A stretch of DNA of 64,000 bases from NCBI GenBank assembly GCA_947626395.1, contig CANQRU010000007.1, positions 25,991 to 89,990 of the forward strand, in the 5' to 3' direction. The notes below the pieces were generated by a model. That model saw only the letters and a list, made by a program, of their open reading frames with translations, had not been told where the DNA came from and made no database searches. How positions within the stretch are numbered: position 1 is the first letter of the stretch; every line of letters starts with the position of its first letter. The DNA is from an uncultured Lachnospiraceae bacterium (GTDB lineage Bacteria > Bacillota > Clostridia > Lachnospirales > Lachnospiraceae). Below are positions 7,637-17,168 of the stretch, piece after piece. Made by a program: the position numbers and the translations under genes.

Positions 7637-10582
7637 GTGAAAAAGAAAAAACAGCGTGCTCGCATTCGAAACATATGCATCCTGGTCGCATTGATCGTAG
7701 TCGCTGTGGTCGCCTTTAGGCTGGCGTCCAGCGATGAATACGCACAGACCCGTGAGGATGTGCTGGCGAAGAATTTGAGCTATGAAGATTCAGACGCGGT
7801 CACTTATGATGACTATCTGGCCCTCCATCAGGGGGCGTATCCGTCCGGTTCGGCTGGGACGGTCGCGCTGAATGCTTCTGATTATTCCGAGACGGACATG
7901 GAAGGCCTTACAGAGACGAACGGCGTTCTGTGGACGCAGGATGAAGGCTCCGTTACATATGCGTTTGATGTGCCGGAGGCCGGACTGTATCACATCCGTC
8001 TCACCTATTATCCGGATACGACCGGAACACAGAGCATACTTCGCGATGTATATGTGAATGGCGAGATTCCATTTGATGATTGTGAAGATATGAGCATCTC
8101 CCGGCTCTGGGTAGATGACAATAAGAACTGGCTTATGAACACTTCCGGCAACCAGGCGGCGCCTACGCAGGTGCAGGATGCAGGACCGGGAGTTGCTTAT
8201 CTTGAGTCGGACGACTGCGATACCATTGGAAGTTATATGTTCTATCTTAACCAGGGAAGCAATACGCTGACTTTCACTTCCAAGCAGGCTCCTCTGGGAC
8301 TTTCCGAGATCGCTCTGGTGCCGGCATCAGCGGTTCCGTCTTATAACGATTATATCGCGTCCTATCAGGGCAGCGCTTCCCAGGTGGCAAGCAGCGAGAT
8401 CCCGGACGGCGCGTTTATTGTTCAGGCCGAAGACGCGTCCTTAAAGTCCAGTTCTTCCCTTTCGGCCAATAACGACCGTACTTCTGTAGCGACGCAGCCG
8501 TATCATCCCTCCTATATCATTTACAATACGATAGGCGGAGAGAACTGGGCGAGCGCGGGCCAGCGGATCAGCTGGACGGTGCAGGCCCCCAAGGCAGGTC
8601 TCTATAAGATCGGCGTCCGTTTCAAACAGTATCTGAACCGCGGTTTCTATTCCGCGCGTTATCTGACCGTGAACGGAGAACTTCCGTTTGAGGAAGCGGC
8701 GCAGATCGATTTCTATTACGGCCCCGACTGGCAGATCAGTTACCTGGGCGGCGACGCGGGCGACTACTATTTCTATCTGAATGAAGGCGCGAACACCATC
8801 GCCATGACGGCTACCCTCGGCGATCTGGCGGATGCGGTCGATATGGCCAGCTTAAGCGTTGACAACCTGAATATTCTTTACCGTGAACTGACGGCAGTTA
8901 CCGGAACGGATCCAGACGAGTACCGTGATTACCAGATTACGACTTACGTTCCTGGTATGACGGAAGTACTCGAGAAGGAATACACCAGACTGAACGCTGT
9001 TGTGGAAGCCTTCGGCGAGAGTATGGATTCCGCCAACAAGACTTCCCCTGTCGTCGATATGATGAACGCGATGATCAAGCTGATCAAGAAGCCGGACGAC
9101 GTGGCCAAGTATCTGGGCGACTTCAATGACGCACTGTCTGCTCTGGCTGAGTGGCTCACCAGCGTGAACAACCTGCCGCTGGAACTGGATTACCTGATGG
9201 TGACCGGCGACGGCTATAAGCTTCCCGCTGCGGAAGGCGGATTCTTCGCCGGACTGGCCCATAACTTTAACGCGTTTATCGGATCCTTTACCAACGACTT
9301 CCAGGTACATTCCGAAGGCGAGTCCAAGGATAAGAAGACGCTGACCGTATGGGTCGCGGTAGACGCGAGAGCGCAGTATGATATTATCCAGAAGATGGTG
9401 AACGCCAGCTTCGCGAATTCTCCTTATAATGTGAATATCAGCATGGTCGGCGGCGATACGGTTCTTCCCGCGACGGTCGCAGGATCCGGTCCCGACGTGG
9501 TGCTTCAGTCCAGCTACAGTACGCCTGTGAACTTCGCGTACCGCAACGCTGCGCTGGATCTGACCCAGTTCGCTGATTTCGAGGATGTATTCAAACGGTT
9601 CCCGGCGGATACCAGGGCGTTCCTTCAGTATGAAGGCGGCGTATACGGACTTCCGGATCAGGTCACGTTCCCGGTGACGATCTACCGGAAGGATATCCTA
9701 GAGTCCAAAGGACTGGAGGTTCCGGAGACATGGGATGACCTGATCGCTATCATTCCTTATCTGGAAGCCGACAATATGACTGTTTATCTGGGCAGCAACG
9801 AATATACGACGCTGGGCGGCGGCACCAGTTCCACGACGGTGCCTGTGAACAGCATCTTCCTTTCCATGCTGTATCAGAACGGCTATGAACTTTATAATAA
9901 GGATTTCACCGCCACGAATCTGGATCAGGTGGAACTGATGGAGGTCTTCAAGTACTGGACCGAGTATTATACGAAGCAGGGCCTGAATTACTCCATCAAC
10001 TTCGTGACCAGGTTCCGTACCGGCGAGGTTCCGCTGGCGGTTGTTGATTACAACAGCTATGTAAACCAGCTGAACGTGTCCGCACCTGAGATCGCCGGCA
10101 AGTGGTCCATCGCCAAGATGCCGGGCACCGTGAAGGCGGACGGCACCGTGGATCACACCGCGGCCAGCATGATCAGTACCTGCTTCATCGTTTCCACAAC
10201 GGTGGAGAAGGACGGCATGAAGGATGAGGCGTGGGATTTCCTGAAGTGGTGGACAGACGCAGAGACGCAGGCCAATTACTCTACCGAGCTGAAGGCTAAG
10301 AACGGTGAAGCTTCCGAGTTCCCGGTGGCCAATGTCGAGGCTATCGCCAACGGAAGCCTGAACGAGGAGTTCAAGCAGGTCGTTCTTTCCCTGATCGATG
10401 ACCTCCGCGCGGAGCCCCAGGTTCCCGGCGGATATATCACAGGCCGTGTGCTCCGCAACGCGTTTACCACAGTTGTAACCGATAACGTGGATCCGGTCGA
10501 TACGCTTTATATCCAGCTTGACGAGATCAACGCCGAGATTGACAGCAAGCGTACCGAGTTCGGTCTGAGCACAGCAGAATAG
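7637..10582 (+). CDS. Membrane-anchored solute-binding protein with two N-terminal carbohydrate-module-like domains
   Basis: A 981-residue fusion protein. One transmembrane anchor spans about residues 11-31 after a KKKKQRAR basic start; there is no lipobox. Two beta-sandwich domains follow (about 60-235 and 260-410), each with CBM-like signatures such as VPEAGLYHIRLTYYP and APKAGLYKIGVRFKQY and a VNGELPFE/VNGEIPFD strand. A helical segment (about 440-511) leads to a classical ABC solute-binding domain from about 567 (LTVWVAVDARAQYDI) to the end, including PDVVLQ and YGLPDQVTFPVTIYRKDIL. The likely role is to capture a glycan outside the cell for the permeases just downstream. GTG 7637 is preceded by AGAAAGGG. 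Such large fusions occur in Firmicutes next to YIP1 and DUF5696 genes. Confidence 0.8.
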   Translation: MKKKKQRARIRNICILVALIVVAVVAFRLASSDEYAQTREDVLAKNLSYEDSDAVTYDDYLALHQGAYPSGSAGTVALNASDYSETDMEGLTETNGVLWTQDEGSVTYAFDVPEAGLYHIRLTYYPDTTGTQSILRDVYVNGEIPFDDCEDMSISRLWVDDNKNWLMNTSGNQAAPTQVQDAGPGVAYLESDDCDTIGSYMFYLNQGSNTLTFTSKQAPLGLSEIALVPASAVPSYNDYIASYQGSASQVASSEIPDGAFIVQAEDASLKSSSSLSANNDRTSVATQPYHPSYIIYNTIGGENWASAGQRISWTVQAPKAGLYKIGVRFKQYLNRGFYSARYLTVNGELPFEEAAQIDFYYGPDWQISYLGGDAGDYYFYLNEGANTIAMTATLGDLADAVDMASLSVDNLNILYRELTAVTGTDPDEYRDYQITTYVPGMTEVLEKEYTRLNAVVEAFGESMDSANKTSPVVDMMNAMIKLIKKPDDVAKYLGDFNDALSALAEWLTSVNNLPLELDYLMVTGDGYKLPAAEGGFFAGLAHNFNAFIGSFTNDFQVHSEGESKDKKTLTVWVAVDARAQYDIIQKMVNASFANSPYNVNISMVGGDTVLPATVAGSGPDVVLQSSYSTPVNFAYRNAALDLTQFADFEDVFKRFPADTRAFLQYEGGVYGLPDQVTFPVTIYRKDILESKGLEVPETWDDLIAIIPYLEADNMTVYLGSNEYTTLGGGTSSTTVPVNSIFLSMLYQNGYELYNKDFTATNLDQVELMEVFKYWTEYYTKQGLNYSINFVTRFRTGEVPLAVVDYNSYVNQLNVSAPEIAGKWSIAKMPGTVKADGTVDHTAASMISTCFIVSTTVEKDGMKDEAWDFLKWWTDAETQANYSTELKAKNGEASEFPVANVEAIANGSLNEEFKQVVLSLIDDLRAEPQVPGGYITGRVLRNAFTTVVTDNVDPVDTLYIQLDEINAEIDSKRTEFGLSTAE

Positions 10583-10592
10583 GAGGGGAGTC

Positions 10593-11522
10593 ATGGCTGC
10601 GAATAAGATTTCTATGAAGAGAAGGGCGCAACTGACCCTCAGGGATATGAAGCGCAGTGTTCCGCTTTATATCATGATCGCCCCCTTTATGATCCTGTTT
10701 TTTGTATTTGTAGTATATCCGGTCCTTACCGCGATCTGGTACAGCTTTACGGACTTCAACGTCCTGGAGAAAGCCAACTTTATCGGACTGCGTAACTACA
10801 AGAAACTGTTCCTGGACGACAGCATCTTCATCACTGCCATCAAGAATACGCTGATCATCGCGGTGATCGTAGGCCCCGGCGGATATATCATGTCCTTCCT
10901 GCTGGCCTGGATGATCAATGAGCTGCCCCACAAGCTGGGCGTGGTTCTGACCGTGATCTTCTACGCGCCGAGTATGGCCGGCAGCGCGGTGCTTTCCGTC
11001 TTCCAGCAGATCTTCTCCAACGACAGCAATGGCTATCTGAACGCGTTTTTGCAGAACCTCGGAATTATCAGCGAGCCGATCCTCTGGCTTTCCGATTCCG
11101 ACTATGTCATGGTCGTTGTGGTGCTGGCTTCCCTGTGGACCAGCATGGGCGTAGGCTTCCTGTCCTTCGTCGCCGGCATTAAGGGCGTTGACGACGCCCA
11201 GTATGAGGCGGGCGCCATCGACGGGATCAAGAACCGCTGGCAGGAGCTGTGGTTCATCACGCTTCCCAACATGAAGCCCCAGCTGATGTTCGGCGCCGTC
11301 ATGGCGATCACCAGCTCCCTCTCCGTAGGAAGCGTCGGCGACGGCCTTGTCGGTTTCCCGAGCCCCAACTACGCGACACATACCATTTATAACCATCTGA
11401 TGGACTATGGTTCCATACGTATGGAGATGGGGTACGCGTCCGCGATCGCTTTTGTCCTGTTCCTGCTGATGATCGTTGCGAACATGCTGATTCAGAAGCT
11501 GCTTAGCAAGGTTGGAACCTGA
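10593..11522 (+). CDS. Sugar ABC transporter permease (pair 1, MalF-like)
   Basis: A 309-residue inner-membrane permease of the CUT1 carbohydrate family. Six hydrophobic segments are evident, starting with SVPLYIMIAPFMILFFVFVV. The EAA loop that contacts the ATPase appears as DDAQYEAGAIDGIKNRWQEL near residue 205, with the conserved EAxxxDG core. Start ATG 10593 has GGAGGGG ahead, 10 bases after the stop of the binding protein, so the two are co-transcribed. It should pair with the next gene to form the channel. No ATP-binding subunit is encoded nearby, so a shared MsmK-like ATPase encoded elsewhere is the probable partner. Confidence 0.9.
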   Translation: MAANKISMKRRAQLTLRDMKRSVPLYIMIAPFMILFFVFVVYPVLTAIWYSFTDFNVLEKANFIGLRNYKKLFLDDSIFITAIKNTLIIAVIVGPGGYIMSFLLAWMINELPHKLGVVLTVIFYAPSMAGSAVLSVFQQIFSNDSNGYLNAFLQNLGIISEPILWLSDSDYVMVVVVLASLWTSMGVGFLSFVAGIKGVDDAQYEAGAIDGIKNRWQELWFITLPNMKPQLMFGAVMAITSSLSVGSVGDGLVGFPSPNYATHTIYNHLMDYGSIRMEMGYASAIAFVLFLLMIVANMLIQKLLSKVGT

Positions 11523-11543
11523 TGGGTGAAAGGAGAAGTGACT

Positions 11544-12473
11544 ATGGATATCATTACTAAGATCAGAGCGAATTATCTGAAAAAGAAGAAATCCAAGCTT
11601 GATTTTGCCCCATCAGTCAAGAAGTCGGAGAGAAGTTTCTGGGGGAATGTGATCCTTGGCCTGTTCCTTTTCGCCATGGGCTTCGCGTTCTTCTTCCCGG
11701 TCATTTTCATGATCAGCCAGTCTCTGAAGCCGATGAACGAGATGTTCATTTTCCCGCCGAGGATCCTGGTCCATAATCCGACGATGAACAACTACCGCGA
11801 CTTTGTGAACGTCCTGGCCAATACGGTCGTCCCGGTAACCAGATCCCTTTATAACTCCCTGTTCGTGGTTGTAGTCGGATCGGTGGGACATATCGTCATC
11901 GCGTCCCTGTGCGCGTTCCCGCTGGCCAAGTTCCGTTTCCCGGGCTCCAAGTTCTTCAATCAGCTGATCGTGTATTCGCTGATGTTCAACGGAGCGGTTA
12001 CGATGATCCCCAACTTCTTAACCATCGCCCGTCTGGGCTTTCTGGATACGCAGTGGGCTATCATCATCCCGGGCTTCGCGTCCACGCTGGGTCTGTACCT
12101 GATGAGAAACTTCATGGAGCAGATCCCGGACAGCCTGACTGAGGCGGCTCAGATCGACGGAGCGGGATATTTCCGCATCCATTTTACGATCGTTATGCCG
12201 GTGGTGAAACCGGCGCTGGTTACGGCATTTATCATGGTGTTCCAGAGCTTCTGGACCAACACGGGCGCCAGCTTCATCTATGCGGAAGCTGAGAAAGGCT
12301 TCGCTTATGTAGTAGGCCAGCTGGCCAGCGGCAACGTCGCCGGCGTAGGCGCTTCCTACAAGGGCATCGCATCCGCGTCCTCGGTCATCATGTTTGCCGT
12401 ACCGCTTATCGTGTTCCTGATTATGCAGAACAACGTAGTATCTACGATGGCAACATCCGGCATGAAAGAATAA
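11544..12473 (+). CDS. Carbohydrate ABC transporter permease (pair 1, MalG-like)
   Basis: A 309-residue permease, the second half of pair 1. The cytoplasmic N-terminus is followed by a hydrophobic segment NVILGLFLFAMGFAFFFPVI and five more. The EAA loop reads LTEAAQIDGAGYFRIHFTIV, matching the MalG-type EAA..DG consensus. Start ATG 11544 is favoured over an in-frame GTG at 11526 because AAAGGAG precedes it at suitable distance. It follows the MalF-like gene by 21 bases and precedes the Yip1-family gene by 10, all one operon. Substrate specificity is not visible from sequence. Confidence 0.9.
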   Translation: MDIITKIRANYLKKKKSKLDFAPSVKKSERSFWGNVILGLFLFAMGFAFFFPVIFMISQSLKPMNEMFIFPPRILVHNPTMNNYRDFVNVLANTVVPVTRSLYNSLFVVVVGSVGHIVIASLCAFPLAKFRFPGSKFFNQLIVYSLMFNGAVTMIPNFLTIARLGFLDTQWAIIIPGFASTLGLYLMRNFMEQIPDSLTEAAQIDGAGYFRIHFTIVMPVVKPALVTAFIMVFQSFWTNTGASFIYAEAEKGFAYVVGQLASGNVAGVGASYKGIASASSVIMFAVPLIVFLIMQNNVVSTMATSGMKE

Positions 12474-12483
12474 GAGGTGGCGT

Positions 12484-14559
12484 ATGAAGATATCTGTTAA
12501 GATCCGGAGAAAGTGCGCAAGCGTACTTGCTCTCGTATTATGTGCCATCCTTGGATTTGGCACGGTGTCCTATGCGGCAGATACTTATTCTTATGACATC
12601 TGGGGCAATCTCGTAGAGGCTCCGGTTGCGTATGAATTGGAACAGACGATTTATGGCGCTGACCTGGGACTCAGTTCCATGGCATCAGCATCTGCCGTGT
12701 TCTATCGGAATGACAAGCTGTATCTTGCACTGAACGGCTATATCGTCATTACCGACAAGAACTTTGAGAATGTAAGCTACATTACAGAATACACAAGAGA
12801 AGACGGTACACAGAGTGCGGTCACGGCTCCCACAGGCATTTTTGTCACGGAAGATGAGCATATCTACATCTGTGAGAAGGATAAAGGGGAGATCATCGAG
12901 TTCGATGAGAACGGACAGTATGTGCGCGCCATCGGCGATCCGCACTGCATCGGTCTGACGACGACCTACCGTCCCAAACGGCTTGTCGTGGACAACGTGG
13001 GACGTATCTATGTACTGGTTGAGAACTGCTACGAAGGTTTCGCAGAGCTGGATCCGGAAGGCAACTTCAACCGCTATGTCGGTGCGACGGAAGTAACTTA
13101 TTCGGCATTGGATCTGTTCTGGAGACAGTTCTCCACGGAAGAGCAGCTGGCCAGAAGCGAACTGTGGCTGCCGACTTCCTACAGCGACCTAGCTATCGAT
13201 CAGGATGGATTCATCTTCGCAAGCGTTGCGGACTCCACGACGGAGCATCCGATCAAGAAGCTGAACTCCTCCGGTAAGGATGTTATGCAGGAGCATGATT
13301 TCGTCAATCCGCCGATCGGCGATTATGAAGGTGAGAAATCCATTTCGAACCTGGTCAGTATCGCATGTGCGGATGACGGAAGATTCGCGGTTCTGGATTC
13401 CAACTACTCCAGGATCTTCGTCTACAGCGCGGACGGCTATCTGCTGTACGAACTGGGCGGAAGCGGCAACAAGCAGGGACTTTTAAGTTCTCCGTCTACC
13501 TTCTGCTTCATGGACAATAAGATCGTGGTAGTCGACATCGTATTCCAGACCCTGGAGGTCTTTGCACCTACCACTTATGGCGCTCTGATCAATTCCGCGC
13601 TGGAGGCCCAGTCCAAATATGATTATGAGACGGCCGCCGGTTACTGGGAGCAGGTGCTGGACATCAACAATAACTTCTATTACGCGAACCTTGGCCTGGG
13701 CAAATACCAGATGCGTACGGGAGAGTATGACAAGGCGCTTGACAACTTCTACAAAGGCGCCGATCAGTCTTACTATTCCAGCGCTTACGAGCAGGTAAGC
13801 GGCGTATGGATGGATGAGCATTTCGGCATCATCGTCGGCGTCATCGTCGCGATCCTCGTTCTGCTCGTCGCCTGGATGCTTTACAAGAAGTTCCGTAAGG
13901 GCGAGCCCAAGGATACGAAGCTTCGGAGAGCGTGGAAGAAGTTCAAGTTCACGGTATTCGAGTGGCCGGGATATGTGCTTTCCAGTCCGTTCAAAGCCTT
14001 CGACGACGTGAAGTATTATGACGACGGTTCGCTGGCATTCTCCATCATCGTCATTATCCTGTACGGATGGGTCATGCTGGTCAAGTACCGCTACACGGGC
14101 TTCCTTGTAAGCTTCGTGGATATCGAACATGTGAACGTGCCGATGATCGTGGGCAGCGCGATCCTTCCCTATGTGGCCTTTATCGCAGGCAACTGGGCGG
14201 TGGGCGTGCTCATGTCCGGCAAAGGCAAAGCAGTCCATATCACCAAGGTCGTCGGATATTCCCTGTATCCCGCGCTGTGGCTGAATCTGCTGGGGACATT
14301 GCTCTCGAATTTCGTAAGCCTGAATGAGGCCGCTCTGGTAAGCGCCCTGTTCATCCTGGCCTACGTGCTGTTCTTCTTCTATATGTTCGTGGGCACCCTG
14401 ATGGTGAACCAGTACACATTTACGAAGAACGTGGGAACGCTTCTGTTGTCTGCTGTGGCTTTGCTGATCATCTGCTTTGTGGCAATGCTGTTTGCGACAC
14501 TCCTCGGACAGTTTGTAAACGACTGGGTACAGATTGTCAGAGAGTTCATGATGCTGTAG
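12484..14559 (+). CDS. Yip1-family membrane protein with secreted NHL-propeller and TPR N-terminus
   Basis: A 691-residue protein. A signal peptide (about 1-32, ending SYA-AD) exports a beta-propeller with NHL-like repeats (for example IYICEKDKGEIIEFDENGQY, then RPKRLVVDNVGRIYVL) up to about residue 365. Two TPR-like helical repeats (about 367-440) and a transmembrane segment (about 447-467) follow. A Yip1 domain with five membrane segments occupies about residues 511-677. Proteins of this build recur in Firmicutes sugar operons beside DUF5696 genes, but their function is not established. A propeller outside plus a Yip1 bundle inside the membrane suggests a scaffold or sensor for the transporter complex; that is inference. 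Start ATG 12484 follows GAGGTGG. Confidence 0.75.
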   Translation: MKISVKIRRKCASVLALVLCAILGFGTVSYAADTYSYDIWGNLVEAPVAYELEQTIYGADLGLSSMASASAVFYRNDKLYLALNGYIVITDKNFENVSYITEYTREDGTQSAVTAPTGIFVTEDEHIYICEKDKGEIIEFDENGQYVRAIGDPHCIGLTTTYRPKRLVVDNVGRIYVLVENCYEGFAELDPEGNFNRYVGATEVTYSALDLFWRQFSTEEQLARSELWLPTSYSDLAIDQDGFIFASVADSTTEHPIKKLNSSGKDVMQEHDFVNPPIGDYEGEKSISNLVSIACADDGRFAVLDSNYSRIFVYSADGYLLYELGGSGNKQGLLSSPSTFCFMDNKIVVVDIVFQTLEVFAPTTYGALINSALEAQSKYDYETAAGYWEQVLDINNNFYYANLGLGKYQMRTGEYDKALDNFYKGADQSYYSSAYEQVSGVWMDEHFGIIVGVIVAILVLLVAWMLYKKFRKGEPKDTKLRRAWKKFKFTVFEWPGYVLSSPFKAFDDVKYYDDGSLAFSIIVIILYGWVMLVKYRYTGFLVSFVDIEHVNVPMIVGSAILPYVAFIAGNWAVGVLMSGKGKAVHITKVVGYSLYPALWLNLLGTLLSNFVSLNEAALVSALFILAYVLFFFYMFVGTLMVNQYTFTKNVGTLLLSAVALLIICFVAMLFATLLGQFVNDWVQIVREFMML

Positions 14560-14575
14560 AAAGGAGGCATAGAGG

Positions 14576-17155
14576 ATGAGAAAATTCAGAGTTTTATCGT
14601 ATGGTTTAATATCCGTTCTTTGCCTTACCCTTCTTAGCGGCTGCGGTTCCGGAGAAGAACCTGTCGCCACCACCACGGAGGAGACAGAAAGCTACTGGGA
14701 GACGCAGACCTATGACAATGTGAGCGGAGCCGATTTCGTGAAAGTGGGAGAGAGCGCTAAGATGCAGCTGCTCTTAAACCCCGCTACCGGCACCGTCCGC
14801 TGGCTGGAGACTGCCACCGGTGCTTTCCAGGATACGAATATGGCGAAGGATGAAGGAATGGCGGGCGCCCTGTCTAACGCAGAGCAGTCTGACCTGATCG
14901 TCCGGTATTTCTCCGGCTCCAAGAACGCCAACAAGCTTTACTGGAGCACCAGTACCTACGACTCCTACAGTATGTGCGCGAGCCTTGGCCAGCTGTCCTA
15001 TCAGCTTATGGATAACGGCGTGCGCATCGTCTATACGCTGGGCGACGACAGTGTTACATACAAGAACTTCCCCTACCGTATTTCGGATGAGAGGATGCAG
15101 GAATATGTGATACAGTACTTAAGCAGCTCCCAGCAGGAGATCTTAAAGAGCCGTTATACGCAGTTGTCTTCCGGTGACTGGATCCGCGGCTTTGGCGGCG
15201 GCGAAGGTGGTTCTCAGAACCGTCTTGGTACTCTGGCTATGAAGGAGATCTACAATATCTTCTATGAGGTTGGCCAGTATACGGATGAACTGCTGTACGA
15301 GGATCTGGCTACCTGGGAGGTTGCTGCCGATGAATATCCCAGCAACTTAAAGATCCGTATCCCGATTGAGTACTATCTGGACGGCGACGAACTGATCGTG
15401 AATCTGGATACGTCGAAGATCGAGACCGGCAAGGACAACCCGATCAACAACATCCAGCTGCTGCCGTATTTCCTGAATTCCAGCTCGACGATCGATGCGG
15501 AAGAAGGATATATGTTCATTCCGGACGGAAGCGGAGCCCTGATTTATCTGGACAGCACAAAGAACAAAGAATACCATTATCAGGCTCAGTACTTCGGCGG
15601 TGATAAACTGGTGGGTTCCAAGACTTACAGCGGTCTGAATAACCTGATGCAGCTGCCGGTACTTGGCATGAAGACTTCCGAGCACACCATTTTCGGAGTG
15701 ATTGAGGAAGGCGCTGAGGTCGCGACTCTTGATGCGTATGTGAGCGGTACGGATAATTCCGAGCCCTTCAGCAAGATGAAGCTGAGCTTCGAGATCCAGA
15801 CCCAGCAGATCATGTCTTCCGGTGCCAAGAGCAGTTCCGGCGACTTCAATCTGTACAAGGCATCCACCGATGTCTATGATGAGAACATCACTCTTCGTTA
15901 TTTCTGGCTGGGCAAGGATGCCGGATATGTGCAGATGGCTCAGTGCTATGCGGATTATCTTGAAGGGAAAGGCGTGCTGACCGAGAAGACGAAGGAAGAG
16001 GATCCGCCGTTCTTTGTGGAATTCCTCGGAACGACAGACAAGACCCAGTATATGCTGGGTATCCCCTACGACGGCACGCAGGCGCTGACGACCTTTAAGC
16101 AGGCGAAGCAGATCCTGGAGGATGTGACTGCTCAGGGCGTCAAGAACGTGAAGCTGATCTACAGCGGTATCGTCAATGGAGGTATCAACCAGCGGTCCCT
16201 GGCTAATAAGGTCAAGTTTGCACCGGGCCTGGGCGGAAGCAGTGATTTCAATGCCCTGAAGACCTATGCGGATTCCATCGGCACGATGATCTATCCGAAC
16301 CTGCTGCTGCAGACGGCGGATACGAAGGCGAAGCTTTCCAACGAGCTGGTAGCCTGGAACATCATCAATGAGAAAGCGCAGATATACAAGTTCGATCATG
16401 TCAAGCATCAGATTGACGAGGAGAACAAGTTCCCGGTTTATATTATTAACCCGAACGCGCTGGCTTCTTACCTTCTGAATGCGAAGGGCTCCTATTCCAG
16501 CCTGACCGGATTGAGCAACATGGCGTCGGAAGATCTGTATACCTTTATCAGTACCAATTATGGCGAAGGCGAGGTGTCTCCGTCTACAGGTGCGGATATG
16601 ATAAAGGATGCTGTTTCGCAGTTTGCGGACGGTATGTCCCTGATGCTGAGCAATCCGATCGTGGACGCTTACGCTTATGCCGATTATATCATGGATGTTC
16701 CGGTTGAGAACAGCGGCATGAGAGTGCTTGACGCGTCTGTACCCTTCATGGGCATGGTGCTTGACGGACATCTCCAGTATTCTGCGGAGAGCTCCAACAG
16801 GGAGAGCACCGATGTATTCCTGAATATCATGCATGCGATCGAGAGCAACGCGCAGCCGAAGTTCACTCTGATGTACGAGAACAGTTCCCTGCTGACCGGC
16901 ACGGAGCAGGAGCATTATTTCGCGGTCGATTACTCTTACTGGAAGGACCAGATCGGATTCTATTACAACGAGTACCGGAACTTCTATGATAAGACGAAAG
17001 ACGCGAAGATCGTGGACCATGAGATCGTAGACCGCAACGACAAGCTCCGCGTGGTGACGTATTCCAACGGAGTGAAGGCGTACTTCAACTACAGCGATCT
17101 TGATGAAACACTTGACGGCGTCACGGTTCCGGCATTCTCGTATCTGGTACAGTAA
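14576..17155 (+). CDS. DUF5696 family lipoprotein
   Basis: An 859-residue lipoprotein with signal peptide and lipobox LLSGC (Cys23), so anchored on the cell surface. The long mature region has the hallmarks of DUF5696 proteins found in Firmicutes sugar operons: GYMFIPDGSGALIYLDS near residue 310, GVKNVKLIYSGIVNGG near 520 and AYADYIMDVPVENSG near 700. The middle part alternates strands and helices as in a TIM-barrel, and the DUF has been suspected of glycosidase-like fold, but no catalytic residues can be assigned here. Start ATG 14576 is preceded by AAAGGAGG. It lies between the Yip1 gene and permease pair 2, so it probably acts on or holds the glycan being imported. Confidence 0.75.
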   Translation: MRKFRVLSYGLISVLCLTLLSGCGSGEEPVATTTEETESYWETQTYDNVSGADFVKVGESAKMQLLLNPATGTVRWLETATGAFQDTNMAKDEGMAGALSNAEQSDLIVRYFSGSKNANKLYWSTSTYDSYSMCASLGQLSYQLMDNGVRIVYTLGDDSVTYKNFPYRISDERMQEYVIQYLSSSQQEILKSRYTQLSSGDWIRGFGGGEGGSQNRLGTLAMKEIYNIFYEVGQYTDELLYEDLATWEVAADEYPSNLKIRIPIEYYLDGDELIVNLDTSKIETGKDNPINNIQLLPYFLNSSSTIDAEEGYMFIPDGSGALIYLDSTKNKEYHYQAQYFGGDKLVGSKTYSGLNNLMQLPVLGMKTSEHTIFGVIEEGAEVATLDAYVSGTDNSEPFSKMKLSFEIQTQQIMSSGAKSSSGDFNLYKASTDVYDENITLRYFWLGKDAGYVQMAQCYADYLEGKGVLTEKTKEEDPPFFVEFLGTTDKTQYMLGIPYDGTQALTTFKQAKQILEDVTAQGVKNVKLIYSGIVNGGINQRSLANKVKFAPGLGGSSDFNALKTYADSIGTMIYPNLLLQTADTKAKLSNELVAWNIINEKAQIYKFDHVKHQIDEENKFPVYIINPNALASYLLNAKGSYSSLTGLSNMASEDLYTFISTNYGEGEVSPSTGADMIKDAVSQFADGMSLMLSNPIVDAYAYADYIMDVPVENSGMRVLDASVPFMGMVLDGHLQYSAESSNRESTDVFLNIMHAIESNAQPKFTLMYENSSLLTGTEQEHYFAVDYSYWKDQIGFYYNEYRNFYDKTKDAKIVDHEIVDRNDKLRVVTYSNGVKAYFNYSDLDETLDGVTVPAFSYLVQ

Positions 17156-17168
17156 AGGAGGAGTTAAG

